Source of the DNA: Chionis minor
Lineage: Eukaryota > Chordata > Aves > Charadriiformes > Chionididae
Direction of reading: 5' to 3'
DNA: 64,000 nucleotides
Assembly: GCA_013398295.1 (NCBI GenBank)
Contig: VZSF01001417.1
Span: 668,322 to 732,321 of the forward strand
The notes beneath the pieces are model-generated. The model searched no databases. It had not been told where the DNA came from and was given only the letters and a program-made list of their open reading frames with translations. Position 1 is the first letter of the stretch; every line of letters starts with the position of its first letter. Position numbers and translations under genes: made by a program. This document shows positions 11,801-26,800 of this stretch, piece after piece.

Positions 11801-14800
11801 CCTTAACCTGAAGAGGAAGAGGCAGCGTTTAATATAAATAAATCCCTATCAGGCTGTTACAATGGCTCTGCAGCCATTGTCAGTAACCTACTGTCTTGAT
11901 AAACCAGCATCGCTGTCTGTCAAAACTTGACAAAACATGCAATTCCAGACAGAATACAAGCCTGCCTAAGGATTCACAGTCATCTGACAAAATTCTCATA
12001 CTACTAAAAAAGGAAGGTATCAGTGGTTACGAACAGTATCTTTTCCTAGAACCTATGTAACTAATTCATATACTAGACCACCTTTCTCTTCCATTCTCCT
12101 TCCTCTCCTTAAGTATAGAGACACTTTCATCAGCGCATGTGTATACACTACAGACAGGCACAGTGCACGCGAAGAAAGCAGTGGGCCATACACTATCACA
12201 ACTCTTGATTACCAGCTAGAATATGCTGCTCATTAATATCCAAAAGGATTGCGACACTTCAGTGTATGTACAACCCCATATAAAGTCTCTCAAAGCACAT
12301 ACACAAATAATCCACACAGCCTGAAAACGCAGTGCTGTTTCTTAAATACCCTTAAAGGTCAAACGTCATCCTCTTTTTAATCAACACCTTTTTTCATGGC
12401 TTCTTAACAGAAGCCATGAACATCCACATTCAAACTACAGACTCTAAAAGAAATCCGCTGCTGTGGAAGGGTGAAAACCTTAACTGGAAGAACGGAGATA
12501 GGTATGGCCCATCAAGCCGTTGTGATTATGACTTTTAAAGTGCCAAACTAGCGTGGCTGGATTCTTGCTACCAGAGTCAAGGCAGGTTGGTGGTGACAGA
12601 AGGCTTTGCTGCCAGAAAAGTAACCATCCTGTTGCTCATTCTCCTGATTCTGGCAGAGGGTGAAGGCAGCTGGTCTCATTGTGGCGCCGGCACTAACAGC
12701 TACTTAGAGGGGAAACGCGAGCTGCCCGGGGAAACCTCGACAGAGATGCCACGGGGGGGCTGATGCTGCAGAAGCAGGAAGGTAATGGGGACAATGCTGA
12801 AGAAACAGGCGCCACTGAGAGCTGGACATCGGACAAGAGGTGGTGAAGGCTGTGAACCATGAGGCTCTCTTTTCCCAGTTGTATTTTTGTGTTTTGTTTC
12901 TTGGTTGTCCCCCTCAAGTTTTGCATTCAACTATGTTTTTTAGGAACATGAAATACACAACATATGTTATATATATATATATATATATATAAATAAACCT
13001 ATTTTATCATATGACAATTTTTACAATTCATACTTCAAAAAAACATCCCAAACAACTCTTTTCCCCCCGCCTCCTTTTTTTCTCCTCTATATGGAGGGAA
13101 AGCCAGGGTAGAAAATGCTGTGCAGAAAAGATAACTAAATCCCTGTTACTACCTCAGTGCATTACAATCTCTTCCAGTAACAAACCAGCTAGAAATAGAA
13201 AAAGCTGTACTGAAAATATATGCCCTGCATATGTGGCGGATGGATTTAAAATGCATAAAAATGTTCCTGTTGCCAGAAAGAAAAGCTTACCATAAGTTCA
13301 GATGATGTCCTCTTCAGTAACCTGATGCTCTGATTTAAAGTGCTCTATTAGAAAGGGGTGGGGGGGGAAGATTGAAGTCATTATCACAGGTAAGAACCCA
13401 CTTGTTTTAACATTATATGCATGTTTTGATCTTCTATAAATTATTTTGTTTCTAATGCAACATATTACACTATATATAGTAACAACAACTGTATTAAAAC
13501 CAATATATTGTGCTTTTAACTATTGAATCAGTATTTCATTGACAGCACTACATAGTTATGAATTGTGTACTGGAAGACTTCAGGTTTACCCAAAGTTAGC
13601 AGCAATAAACTGAGAAAGATTTATTTGGAGGGAAGAACAGTTAAAATCAGAACCAAGTGTTCATAGAACTCTATATTTGTGCAATTTCAAAAGGGAAAGA
13701 GCACTTACCCTAGCTTTAACGTATTTCTTGACAGTCAGTTTTGTAAAAGGAAAAAAGAGATGAGAATAATTAGGAGTTAATTAGGAAAGAACAGTTTAGA
13801 ATCAGAGTGGAACAGAAGACCTAATGCTTTTCTCAAGAGGGCTTTGATGGGCAGAAATACTGCATGTGATGCTAGGATAAACTAAAACTCTTTATGTTAT
13901 GTAGAGGAAAAAAACAATGCCTAGCACATTTGAGATTCACAGCTTGATACTATACAAATCAGTGCCTGGCAAAATCAGGCAGAAGCCCTTTCACATCTTT
14001 TACAGCATCAATAAAAAAGATTTTTCTTTGGCTCTAAATACTCCTGTCAGGAGTTTCCAACTCCAATACTGTTAGGAAATTGCTAACTCCAAGAAATGAA
14101 GTGTGAAAAGTTGTAACAGCTTTTATTGGTGAAGACTAATGGTAAGGAAAAAAAGAAAATGAGTGATGCAGGGTTAGAATTTTGTAGAGTTCCCCCCTGC
14201 TTCCTCTTTTATTCATATATAATCACAAATAGATACAGAAAGAAATGGGGAATAAAAAGGTCGTGATTTTAGACAGTACTAAGTAGTAGCAGTACTATAA
14301 GTACAAAAACTATTTATTAAACACATACTTTAACCAAATTACTCTTCAGTGACACAATGCAAATGCAATCTGTGCTTGTATAATAGCAAAAGTCCAGTTT
14401 TCTAACTGTATTTAAGAGATTTAGAGATTCATATTTTCTACAAGTACATTTTAATATTGTTTTAATATTTTACCATAGCTTGCTCTAGTGGAACGACTTG
14501 CTGGTTATGAATCATTCGAATGTTGTTTGCATGTCCTTTTAAGGCATTTTCCAGTGCTCCTTTTGGCTGCAAAAAATGCAATTATGCAGTATTGTTCAGT
14601 AGTCTCAAAGCTTTCCAGGAAAGCAAAAAACAATGAAAGTTGCAAATTATACTCATCCACTGCAAAACAGCTGATGCCAACAATGAGATATGGCAAATTG
14701 AATTCCTCAACACAAGGAGGGGAAAAATGACCATATTAATAATTCAAACCTCAACAACCAAAACAGACGTATTACACTGCTTTTCTGGCTATAACATTAT

Positions 14801-17800
14801 CAGCACAGATTCAACGGAAGAGAACTGAATTTTCACATGGTGCACTAAGTCATTTTAAATACAGAAGAGCGAGCACGTCCTCCCCTCACTCACCACAAGC
14901 CAGACTTCATTGCAAGAACCCTGCAGCTTGTCGCAGCTGGAGCGCTGTGCATTTCCCAGTCATGAGAACTTGCTCCTGTTTTGGACACTATGGACATTAC
15001 CCCGAGGTGCACTCTGCTTTATGTGGAGCACAGAAGCCTAAATATTTTTAGCCAGTAACTTGGAAAGGCATCTGTGAAGGCTATTTTTCATTTTTGTGGC
15101 TCTCAACTTTCAGTCCGAAGATACGAGTTTGTGCCCTGATCCTCACGCCCGGATCCCTGCCCAGAGCTTACACTTGTGAAATACTGTAAAATTTGATTTT
15201 ACTGTCAGAAACGCATTTCTTTTCCGTTTCCTTTTGGTGGCAAAATCAGTTGGCTTCCTGCATATACACTGAATGCACAGCGAATCCACACTGCTAACTC
15301 CATTTTGGAAGTGTAATAATAGCAGACCTCAATGCTCAGAGATGTGTTTGCTTCCTGTGAAGTGTTCACACAAGCGGTCAGCTGTGGCCACTGAGCAGCT
15401 TCAGGATGCTTCCTCTGCTGCACTGACAAGCTGGATCCACTTACCTAACAACACCTGGAGGCGGTAATGCTCCCTCCTCCATACTCTGGGTCCCTTGGTC
15501 TAATGAATATTTTTTTCCATTTACTACTTCCAGTGCAAAAACAGAAATTCAATTTTGTGTAAAGTGCTAGAAGAGTGCAAACTATACACCCGAAGTTAAT
15601 TAATTCCAAAAGCTTTTAGTTTATTTTTTTAATTGCTTGTTCTTGTAGACTTTAAGAGCTATCATTTATAACTAAGTGGGATTATAAACTATCCTTGGAA
15701 ACCAGAATCAATTCTGAAACAATCTAACTTTTGTAATATGTTGCACTGTTGTGGGGTTTTTTGGTTTTGTTCTTTGGGTTTTTTTAAGACACTTCATAGA
15801 TTACACTACATAGCATCACAAGGAAGAAATAAAAACATACACTGTGACAGTAAACACATTGAATATTGTATTTTCTATGTCTTTTATATGTAGGAATTAC
15901 TCTGCCTAATCTACTCTCAATTCTAATGCTTCCTTTAGATTATATTACAAAAAATAATGAAAAACCAATCTACCAGCACAATATATTTTCCTTTATGTAA
16001 CTAGGCAGAACATACCTTTAAAAGAGGTATCTCAGAGGCAATTCTACATAAGATATAACACATTTGAAGAAACCAAACTTTCACTTAGAAGATAACCCCA
16101 AAACAACAGCAAGAGCTTCCCCACCTGTATAATCTGCAGAATAGCACAGTAAAAACTGAAAATGGAAGTGAAGTGTGGCCAAAGCTACTGGTATCTGTCC
16201 AAGTTAGCAGACAACCTGCACGAGTAAACAGGCAATGTGCGGCTCGCTCATGGTGCTTGGAGGGCATGCTAACTACAATACAAAAAACCCACAAGCAGCC
16301 TAACCATGAGTGCACGTGGCAGGAAAAAAAAAAAAAGGCAACAGGTGTGATTAAGTGATGCAAAAAGCTGGAGTAAACACACCAGGAGCCTCTACGGATG
16401 CCCTGCTCTCCCTGGAGGAGGTATATCTGATAAATTCCAAACAGTACAGTCCCATACTGCTGTCTGCGGCCCTTAGTGACCCAAGGGATTGTAGTACATC
16501 TGCAGCATAACTCTTTCTCCCACATTGCAATGTAGGAAATCTACCTTGGGCCAGCGTCCAATCTAGTGTCCAAATTACGACTCTCATTTTGAAAAGTAAA
16601 TAGAAAGTGACCTTGACGTGCATACAAACATATCAACTGGATATTCACTATCTGTTAACACAGCCATGTCGTTCTGCAGATTCATTTGCAGGCAATGCTG
16701 TAGCTATACCCTCTGACCACTGCCTGTGTGTCTGCCTTCAAGAAGCCCTTCAGAGCAGACAGCGTCTCTTTTGTGCATTCTCCCTCCACAATGGAGCCCC
16801 CGTTCTCATTAGAGCTCTTACAAGCTGCCACAGTATTAATTTTATTGCTAATTGCAAAATCTTCTGCTCACTAACTGAAAGAAAATTAATTCAAATCATC
16901 TTTCCCATCATGATCTAACCGGTTTTTCTTCCAGCTGGGGCCCTAAAATGTAGACAGCACAGCAAGAAATATTCATGCAGTATTCCCCTCATTTCTTAAG
17001 CAAACAGCGGAATTTAAGAAATTATACTTCCAAACCAGAAATTGTACACATTAGCATACAAAAATCGATAATTAACAGTATTTAAAATACAACTCATATG
17101 CAACACTATTCTTGAAAGTTTTTCCTTACATGACAATGCACCATGTATGTATACAAGCGTCTGAAGCACAAGAACTCTCCCATAGGAAGGCGGACCTGCT
17201 CTGGCAGAGAGGTTGGAACCAGATGATCTCTAGAGGTCCCTTCCAACCCTTAACATTCTGTGATTCTGTGATGTCTAAATACTTGGCTATGTATTTATAC
17301 TGATATAGTATATAAACAGTACATTTTATGTATCATTGTATTAGTGAATTAAACTTACCAGCTGGTCTGCCCTTGCTTCTAAGTCATTAGCAAATGACAG
17401 AAGATCAACTTTGGTAACACTTTTATTGATCTGAAACAAGAAGTGAACAGTAGGGAAAGAAAAAGAGCATGTTATTATTTCATATACAGACTGCTTGCAC
17501 TTAAACACACCACCTACTTTGTCTGCCCTTTATTTCTTTAAATTTTTATTGACCTTAACTTCCGAAGTGCTTTTGCTCCAAGTTTTGCGATTCTTCAAAA
17601 CATGCCCTTTCACACAAAAGCAGATTTTTCTCTGTTTCGTCCATTGTTAAAGAAACATTTCACTTTATGCTTTGTCCTAGTCATGTCTCCAGTTTACTAC
17701 AGTCTCACCTCTGTCAAATATGCTGCAAAGTTTATCCCTTCTATTCCTGAAGAGCTGAAATTCAGAAGATTCTCCTTCCCAATTTCATCCAGAAGAATAA

Positions 17801-20800
17801 TTTTGCTGAGGTTTATCTGAATATGTTCAATTTTAAGTGCCACATCCTCTGTATACTGAAAGGAAAATAAAATAAGGCACAAAGGTAGTTTGCACCCAGT
17901 GCATACCCTCCTTTATAGCCACCCCCTCCTCAAAAAGCATCTTACTTGTGCTGACTCATCACTTCAATGCAGAAGCACACATTGATTTTTGCTTACATCA
18001 GTTTAATTCAATTAGCTTTGATAGAATCCACCAGGTAATGTTCTTCCCGTATCTGCAGTATCCACACAGTCCAGCCATGCCAATGTTCTAATCTACCTAC
18101 GCATCTTTCATACCAATTAATTACTTGCATTCCATTATGTTTTAAGCAGGCTTCTCTGAATAGATGTTAGATCCTCCTAAGAGGAGACAGAGATAAAACA
18201 GAATTCTCTTTCCCCTCCAGGAAATGTTATCCTTAAAAATGTTATACCCCTGTCCCTAAGCAAGGAAACCCAGAGAATTCAGCATCTCACCTGTGGCCAG
18301 GACAGACATTGTCAGCTATATTAGCCACAGGACTGGATAAGACTCCTCTAAATATTTTTAATAGTGACTAAAGGTGACTTGCTTGTTATTACCTGAAGTC
18401 TTCTCACATTACACTCCAATCTAAAGCATTACCTGTCCTGTGCAGGCAGCAGAGCAATAGATAAGGAATCTGGAAACCTGACTTCCTTCCCAGCCTCCAC
18501 CATTAGTCTGTTGCAGAAACTCAAAATAATTTTCCCTCTTGGTGAACCTTCCCTGCCGTTCATTTTAATTGTATATTATTTGGGGCAAGGACTGTATGTA
18601 TTAAGTGTGGGTACACTGCCTGGCAGAACAGACGCAGTTTCCCTAGGGGTTTCTGTAACGAAGATCAGTATTACAGACAACTCCAAAATCAGTAGAGTCA
18701 CGTAATGACAGTGCAGTCATGTATTATTACAGTTTAACTGAAAAGTTTTTATTTTATCCCAACCCCTTCCCACCAAAATTGGAACCATTCTCAGGAGCAA
18801 AGCTTATCCCATCCTGAACCAACATAAATCTGACTAGAATCAGGAGAAAACACACCAAGAAAGGCATTTAGATAAAGAACAAGAACCTTATTAAATACTG
18901 TAAGTAGCCCTTGGAAGATGCTAGTCTTGAACCTTCTATGAAGTTTCAAAAATCAAAAACAACATTATTATCAGCAGACATAAAAAAAGCGCATCAGAAA
19001 ACCTTCCGTAGCCCACTGAGACTGGTAAATTATTTGTAGATTTGTATTATTTGTATATAACACTAGACTTATTTGTAAATCAATCTCTTTTCTTCAAATT
19101 ACTTGGACAGTTCTTGCCTCCTTGCAGGATGTATTGGATATAAAACCAAAATCCCGTAAATCCCAGACATGCTATACTGTGTTAGAGAGCAAACACCTCT
19201 CCAGCCTTCAAAAATAATCATGAACTCACTTTTACTTTCTTTACTTACCATACTAACATTTAGAAATTCATTGATATTGAACAGGTATTCTAGGTGAAGG
19301 GAAGTATAAATTCCTTTGTTTTCCTTGCAATCACTAGAAAAATAAAAATACATACATCAGACCAAAAAACACCTTGAGGATCAAGTGTTAAGAGAATGAT
19401 TAACAATGTTTTCATATTCTGAGAAAATCAGCCCTTTAAAAAAAATTCTGGCTACATTTTTTGAAGCTTAATATATATGAAAGCAAGTCATTAACTGTTC
19501 CTGCTGCACTCAAATACGCAATTTTTTTTTTTTCCAAAGAGTTCAGCTAGTATTGTTATACAACATCACAATAAGACTACCTCTAATAGCTCATATACAC
19601 GAGAAAATTGCTTTTGTTAGTGATTCACCAGAAAATCAGGATGTCTTCTGGAACACATGTGATTTCTGCATGTACTTGAAATATGAAGCATGGAAGATAC
19701 CACAAAATCAATACGTATAAATTGAATTAAATCTTAACCATAACTTCAATACCTGTACACTTTCTCAAAAGTCAAGTTAATATTCGGATTTTTAAAAAGG
19801 AGGCCAGAAAGATAGTTTTTCCAGTGCTGATTTAGTAAGTAGGGAGTATCCAAAACCTACAAGAAAAAATACAGTAATGTTACTATAATTCTGAGTTTTG
19901 AATTAATGAATTTATTCATATGCCATCTGTTGACATATTCCACATCTAAGCTTATCACCCAATAATGGAAATACAAGCAAAACATCGATTTCCACCTCTC
20001 TGGTGCAGAAAGTGAATATTAAAGCTCCACGTCACCAAGAAATGCTGAATCACAGAAAAAAATATCTGCAGAGGAAGACAGGCATGCAGCATTTACACTG
20101 CAAAGCAAATTAAACCAAGAAAGGATGAATGTCTCTATTCGCTGTGTAAGGGGAAAGCACAACCAGATTGAAACTCACTTGAAGTATTCCATAAAAAAAT
20201 AATATGCTATACATAACTGACAAGACCATCAGGACTCATAGGATTCTATTAATTGCTTAATGGCTTGAATAACTTCACCTTGAATAAAGTTTTATCTTCA
20301 AAGGGCTCACAGACCAGTTTTTCCACATTTCCACCTGTGACGAAAGTGAGCACCACTACAATCATCAGCACCCAGGAGAAAAGAAAACTGAATCCAACAC
20401 CACTGAAAAAGAAATAAGTTGACAAAGTTTTTACTCTTTAAGAACAAAACATATATACTTCAGGCAACAGTGTAGCCAACAGTTAGCAGCTATAACAGAG
20501 ATATAAGAACTGGTAAATGGTTGAAATACTTGCTTTCCAAGTATGTTCTTGCCCTCTGAAATACATGTTTCAGCCCTGTAAGTACTCAGCTAAATGCATC
20601 TAAAATGCTCATATTTGCATTGGGCGTGCAAAATCTTTTACGAGTTAAGTTTAAGAACCACAAAAGCATATCCTCTTCTTTTTTAAATTCAACTCTCTAG
20701 ACTTGTGCCAGCAAAAGTTTTAGGCAGATTTCAGATGCAATCGTCTCTTGCACCCAACAGAAACAACATTAATCCACTACTGGGAACTTCCAAGAGCAAC

Positions 20801-23800
20801 CCCAAAACTCTTAAAGTGCTCTGAGAAAGTCACATGTTTCTTATCTCCTCCGTGGCTTTTTTTGCTTTTGCGCAAGTGCTCAAGTACACTAAAAAACTAA
20901 AAATTTCCTTTATATTTTCAATTATCTGTTCCCAGTTTTTGCAATTTCCAAACATGCTTACACAGAAATTCATTAGCTACAGCACTCGCCTTAAGACAGC
21001 AGATTAAGAGGTTTTATCCTTCAGCTATGATCCTTGAAAAAAAAGCAACCCAAAATCCCCAAGTCCCTCAATGGAAGTACATGAGATTAATATTTATTTT
21101 TGCTCTACTTTTTTCGGCACATATATACAGGTAATGAAACAAACTCTTTGTGTATGTATGTCCTTCAAAATCATTAAAAACAACCTTCTACAGGTACCTT
21201 TATTTTATTTTTCAGCAATAAGTGAAACTTACGCCATAAGAAAATTTCCTCCAGTGTTGGAGATGCAGCCTCTGGTTGTTGGGGAAGCATGTTTATCATA
21301 ACCACAGGTGCCACACAGCAGTCCGAGATAGAAAAAGACCAGAATCAGGACCACCATGCAGCACAGAATGAGACAACCAAGCCACCTAAGGAATAAGAGC
21401 CAAAGTCCTTGGTTATTAGCAAAGAACACACTGGAGAGCTAGAGAATACATCAGGCAATACTGTATTCCCAACCAGCCTGCTCTTGGTTCTATCGAGCAA
21501 AAAATGTTAGCAATGAAAAAATGCTTCTCCTAACCTAGCATGTATTTTGGGCCAGAAGACAATCACTGTTGGATTATAGACAGATGTTACTGAGGGCTGA
21601 GGAACAAACATCACAAGAACAAGGCGTTCCCAACCCCAGTTATTGCAAGTAGACTGTACCAAAGTGACAAAGTGCTCCAAGTAGCGCAAACAATGAGCGG
21701 AGACAGATGCTCAAATACTAATTTATTCAAATTTCAATAAATTATTCAAATCCTTCAAGAGGAAAGGAGAAATTTATCAATGTGGACTGGTCATGAAGTA
21801 AGTAATTGCTCTTACTGTAAGGCTTACTTTTTTCACATTTGTTTTCACACTTTTTCACACTAGGCTTGCAATTGTAAATAATTCTATTTAAGGCTATTAA
21901 AACCTAGGCTTTGTGCAGCTGTGCCGGAATGCTTTCAGTATATGAAGCAGTTAATGGAACTTGATCAGGTGAAAGATCTTGGATAGGAATTGAACTTTCA
22001 TTTTTATTAATTAAATTACTCAAAGAGTTTTATCTGTCTACATGTTTGGAGCATTTATTCACACATTCTATATCTCATTCTAGTCTTTTACCCTCTCCTA
22101 ATTCCCTCTGCTCCTCCTTTTCCCTTTTGTCACTTCTCCCATCTTGTATTTTTTAAGTTCCCTTTCCTCTTCCCTGTAGGTTTGCGATGAGAAAGCAAGA
22201 ACCAGAAATATCAGAGAAAGGAATATCATAATGAATATACACAGCCAATAAAGAGAAAGAAAAACATTAATGCTGACAGGTACCTTCATAAAAGAATGCT
22301 TATTAAGAACTACAAACATGGCATCTATAATTAAGAAAGGGATGGATAAAAAATCCAGATGATCAAGGGCCATGAAGATGATGAAAGTGTTAGAGCACCT
22401 CTCCTAAGAGGACAGGCTGAGAGAGTTGGGGTTTGTTCAGCCTGGAGAAGAGAAGGCTCTAGCGAGACCTTATAGCAGCCTTCCAGTATCTGAAGGGGGC
22501 CTACAAGAACACTGGAGAGGGACTTTTTACAAGGGCATGTAGTGATAGGACGAGGGGTAACGGCTTCAGACTGGAAGAGGGGGGACTTAGATTAGATCTC
22601 AGGAAGAAATGTTTCACTATGAGGGTGGTGAGGCACTGGAACAGGTTGCCCAGGGAAGTTGTGGAGGCCCCATCCCTGGAAGTGTTCAAGGCTAGGTTGG
22701 ATGAGGCTTTGAGCAACCAGGTCTAGTGGGAGGTGTCCTTGACCATGGCAGGTACGTTGCAACTAGATGATCTCTAAGGTCCCTTCCAACCTAAACCACT
22801 CTGTGGTTCCATGAAAATAACCTGGAAAACTACAGGCTTGTTGTCTTCATTTGTACTTCAAGTACTACTATGTTAGGTTTGACAAGAACGGGTATTTAAG
22901 TGCCATGTAGATAAGCTATATTTCTCCACTTTTTTGAAGCTAAATACAAGATTAACAGAGGCATACTGTAGCAAAATGAAGCACTATATTTATTTGGTTA
23001 AATGCAATTTAAGCTTTAAAGAAAATATTGATAAATTTGGCAAACAAAGGCTCACCACAAAAACTGCCAGGTAAGGAATGGGGTAAATGTAAGGTTATAA
23101 GTAAGATTCTTAAAGTTCAGTCTTCTGCACACTATTATTTAACATTGTATTAGAACTATTAGCACGCTTATTCTATAGCGGTGAAACTGATTATGACACA
23201 ATCATAGAAGCACCAATATAGGATCAACTGAAGTGTCAAATTGTAACGAGAACTGGACAAGCTTGAGGACTGAAATGACTAAAACCCACAAAGTTATATG
23301 GTATGAAATGAAAAGCTTTATACTTCAAAAATGAGATTATTCCTTAAATATAGGAGTCACACAAGTCTCAAATAGGATGAAAACGTTTTTCTCAAGGTAC
23401 AATCAACCCACGCATTCACAAGGACAAGTACTACACCAGTAGGAACAAGCATGGGTATGCAAAGATTTACAAGCTGTGAAGCAGAATCCATGCTACTCCT
23501 CCCTCTGTGGTAGAAAAGTTACAAAAAAAAATTGATTGGCTTCAAGGCCTCTCTGGTCCTATGCTCTCACAATTTGCCTTCAACTCAACAAAAACAAGCC
23601 CTAAATAAGAAGTCGCCCTGGCACTGGGAAACAATCCATTCCTTTAAGCATTACATCTTCGACATCTATCTATGTTCGTTCTTCTCAAAAAAAGCCTGAA
23701 AGCAGGCAGAGTAGAAACTACCTCTTGCTCTGTAGTGGAGCACCACCCTGTTGTTTATTAGCTGCAGCTTTGGCTTTTACCAAAATTCCAGTAAAAAATG

Positions 23801-26800
23801 ACTGCCCTCTAGCATCTTTGTTTCACCATGTTCATCATTAATAGTTTAATTGCCTTCACAGAACATCAAAAATATTACAGAGTTCTTTAATTACAACAGG
23901 TAGCACCTCAATCCTGCCTTAACTTCCTGCACGTACCTGTAGAAATCATACTGCTCCACTAGGGGAAAATAATCTTGAACATATGCTTCACTCTGTGTAA
24001 GATATATCGTCAAATCTGCTAAAATCTTCTGAACGGGGAGCGTTCTTGTGAAGGTAGTGATATTTGAACCAATGGATTCCAGCACGTTTTTAATATCTAA
24101 AAGAATAAACATTTTGCACCATTTCAGATTCACAGAAGAAATTTACATCCCACATATGCATTATAAAATGCTATTAAGACATTTGCCACATGTAACAAGC
24201 AAGGCATGAAGACACGCGTGAGGAAGAGACAAGCAGGCAACAAAAACATTGAGCTTCAGTGTAACACAACAGCATTTTAAAAGGCATGTTTTGTTTTTAG
24301 CATTCAGTTTAACGATGAAAGATATAGATGTTGAGCCAGAATTCTCTCTTTCATTATAAGGAATGTGTCACATTTTATCTAGCCAGCCTGAATCTTGCTT
24401 TTCATGCAATATTGCAAATGGTAACACTGAGCAAGACAATTAGCCACTAAGTTTACGAAGGAGAAGATCAAAATCTATTTAAACTCCATCCCTTAGGAAT
24501 ACAATACTGTGAAAGAAATTAGACTGCCTATATTGGGAATCTATACTAGCTATTTTCAATCTTATTAAAAAAGATTACTCAAATTCATTCCAATTAGTTA
24601 GCAACACTCTTGAGATAATGATCAATTAAGCCTTTTTCCCTTCAAATTATGAATGAACATGCTATCCTATACGTATTTTAGATACACACACACTATTTAG
24701 GTACACAAAGACATGATTAATTCACTTATTATACATATTGTCTATTATACATGTTATATATTATATTATTATACATATTGTGTATTGTCTGTAAAACGCA
24801 GTTTCTGTTTACTCTTCTTTCAACTTGGAACATACTTGAAATAGCAGGATGTGTAACTACAGATTACTATTTGGTAGTAGGCAACACCTTCCTCTTTCTC
24901 AAACAACAACTGGACAAGTTTTTGGCTCTTTCTCTTGATGTTTACCCTTCTGAATTCAACCAGGTACCACACTATTAAAACTATATTTTTTTTATTTGAT
25001 TTATAACTGAAACTCAGTTTTTATAAAAATAACCCCCCCCAAATTTGTAAATAGATAAATTAAGATGGCCTGTCTGTGTTTATGCGCATCACGAGATACT
25101 GAAAATTAGCAAATCTTCACTAGATTTCCTAATGAAAACCTGTAACATCAGTTTTTAGAAAACTGGCTCATTTTAGGCAAGTTCACACAGTATACTATGC
25201 TTGTATACATACTGTGTTTCATTTTGCCCAGAACAAAACACACAAAAAAAAAGAAAAACTTACAAGGAACAGCTGTTTATATATGCAGAACAGGTCCACA
25301 ATGCAAGAACAGAAATTAAAACAGATTAGTATACATACACTATTACTACATTTTATTCAAATGTCAAGTGTCCAGGTACTGTTAAAGAGTAACAGTTTAA
25401 AGCCCAAGTAACAAAACAATTAAGACAGACATTTAAATTATCCTTAAGGCATATATTTACCTCCCCTTCTCCATCCACTACATTTTAAAACAGCAGCAGG
25501 TAGACTTAGGGTTTTTTAACATCACACTCCTAAATACTTCATAGACACATCAGTAAAGAAAAATTAGCTTTTCAACCAAATAAAGATAAAGCATCAGTGT
25601 GCAGTTGGGATCCTAAGATTTCTCATTACTTGAGTAGTAAAAACCCTAGCAAATAAAACTCCTCTATAAAATACCATATGGTCTATTTTTAGATTTAATT
25701 TTGGATCCTCGTTAAGACACAGTTGCTTTCTGGGTTTTGGGGGTTTTTGTTGCGTTTGTTGGGGGTTTTTTTGGTGGCACCAAATTTAAAAAAAAAATTT
25801 AAGTTTTACACTTCCATTTTCAATGATCTTTAGTCCAGAAAATACATTATTAGTAGAAGAAAACAAAAAGATTGGTAAGTAATGTAAAAACATCAACATT
25901 AAACAATCAAAGTGAAAAGTTTATCCTCACCTGATAAAATGTTCCTGGTTTGATTCACCACTAAGTCCGGAGTATCATTAAATGCTGCATAACCCTAAGA
26001 ATAAAAGTTGGAAAAACTACAGTAACTTTCTCATTGCCAAATTTCTTGCAATTTTTTTTTCTATTTATACAAGGAGTAAAAGTACATACATGCTAAAAAT
26101 GTACGTGGTAATACTATGAAAATCACTGCACATTAGAAAAGGTCAAAGCAAAATAGGAACTCAAATATATTTCAGATTCAATTTGCTCCCCAAGATATAC
26201 ATTGAAAAAAATAATCTATATTTAAATACACACAAGCACCAGTCACAATCGTCTCAAACTTTACTGTACTGCTGCCTGTCCGGTCCATCTCATGCAAAAT
26301 TGAGAAGGCACAGATGAAGAGTCAGTAAGTGAAAGGAGTCACTGCGTACTAGTCAAATGCCTCCTCTCTGCAATTCTGTGCCTTCTCACAACATGAAACA
26401 CGTCACAAACAACGAAATCCCACTGCCTCTAAAGACACCGCAGTGCTTGCTTTAGAGAGAAGGGGCAAGAGAGGGTCTAAGCCATGGCGAGCGAGCTCAG
26501 TGGCTCATCTGGACAGAAAGGAGAAGCCACTGCAGTGGATGCTGAAGTCTCTTTCTTCCTGTAGGCCTGATCACTTCAGAAGCTGGCAGGGCACTGAGCC
26601 TTTGGTTTCAGAAAATGTTTTCTCTTCCTAGCAGATGTATTCAGATTGCTAGATTTTTTAAACGGCTCAAATTAAACCATTTTTTCTATCATAGAAGCAC
26701 TTGGGTTGGAAGAGACCTTCAAGACTGAGTCCAACCACAAACCTATGCCAAAACCACCCCTAAACCATGTCCCTCAGCACCACGTCTACCTGCCTTTTAA

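Larger units (their letters stand above)
11808..13290. other. PROM1 intron between exons 18 and 19
   Basis: Contains a 12-bp-stem hairpin (12393-12420), a GC-richer patch (about 12590-12860) and a (TA)n run (12968-12991). No exon recognised. Confidence 0.55.

Noticed and set aside
16085..16623. Minus ORFs of 146 and 90 codons
   Set aside because: They overlap in different frames within an intron and contain no conserved motif.
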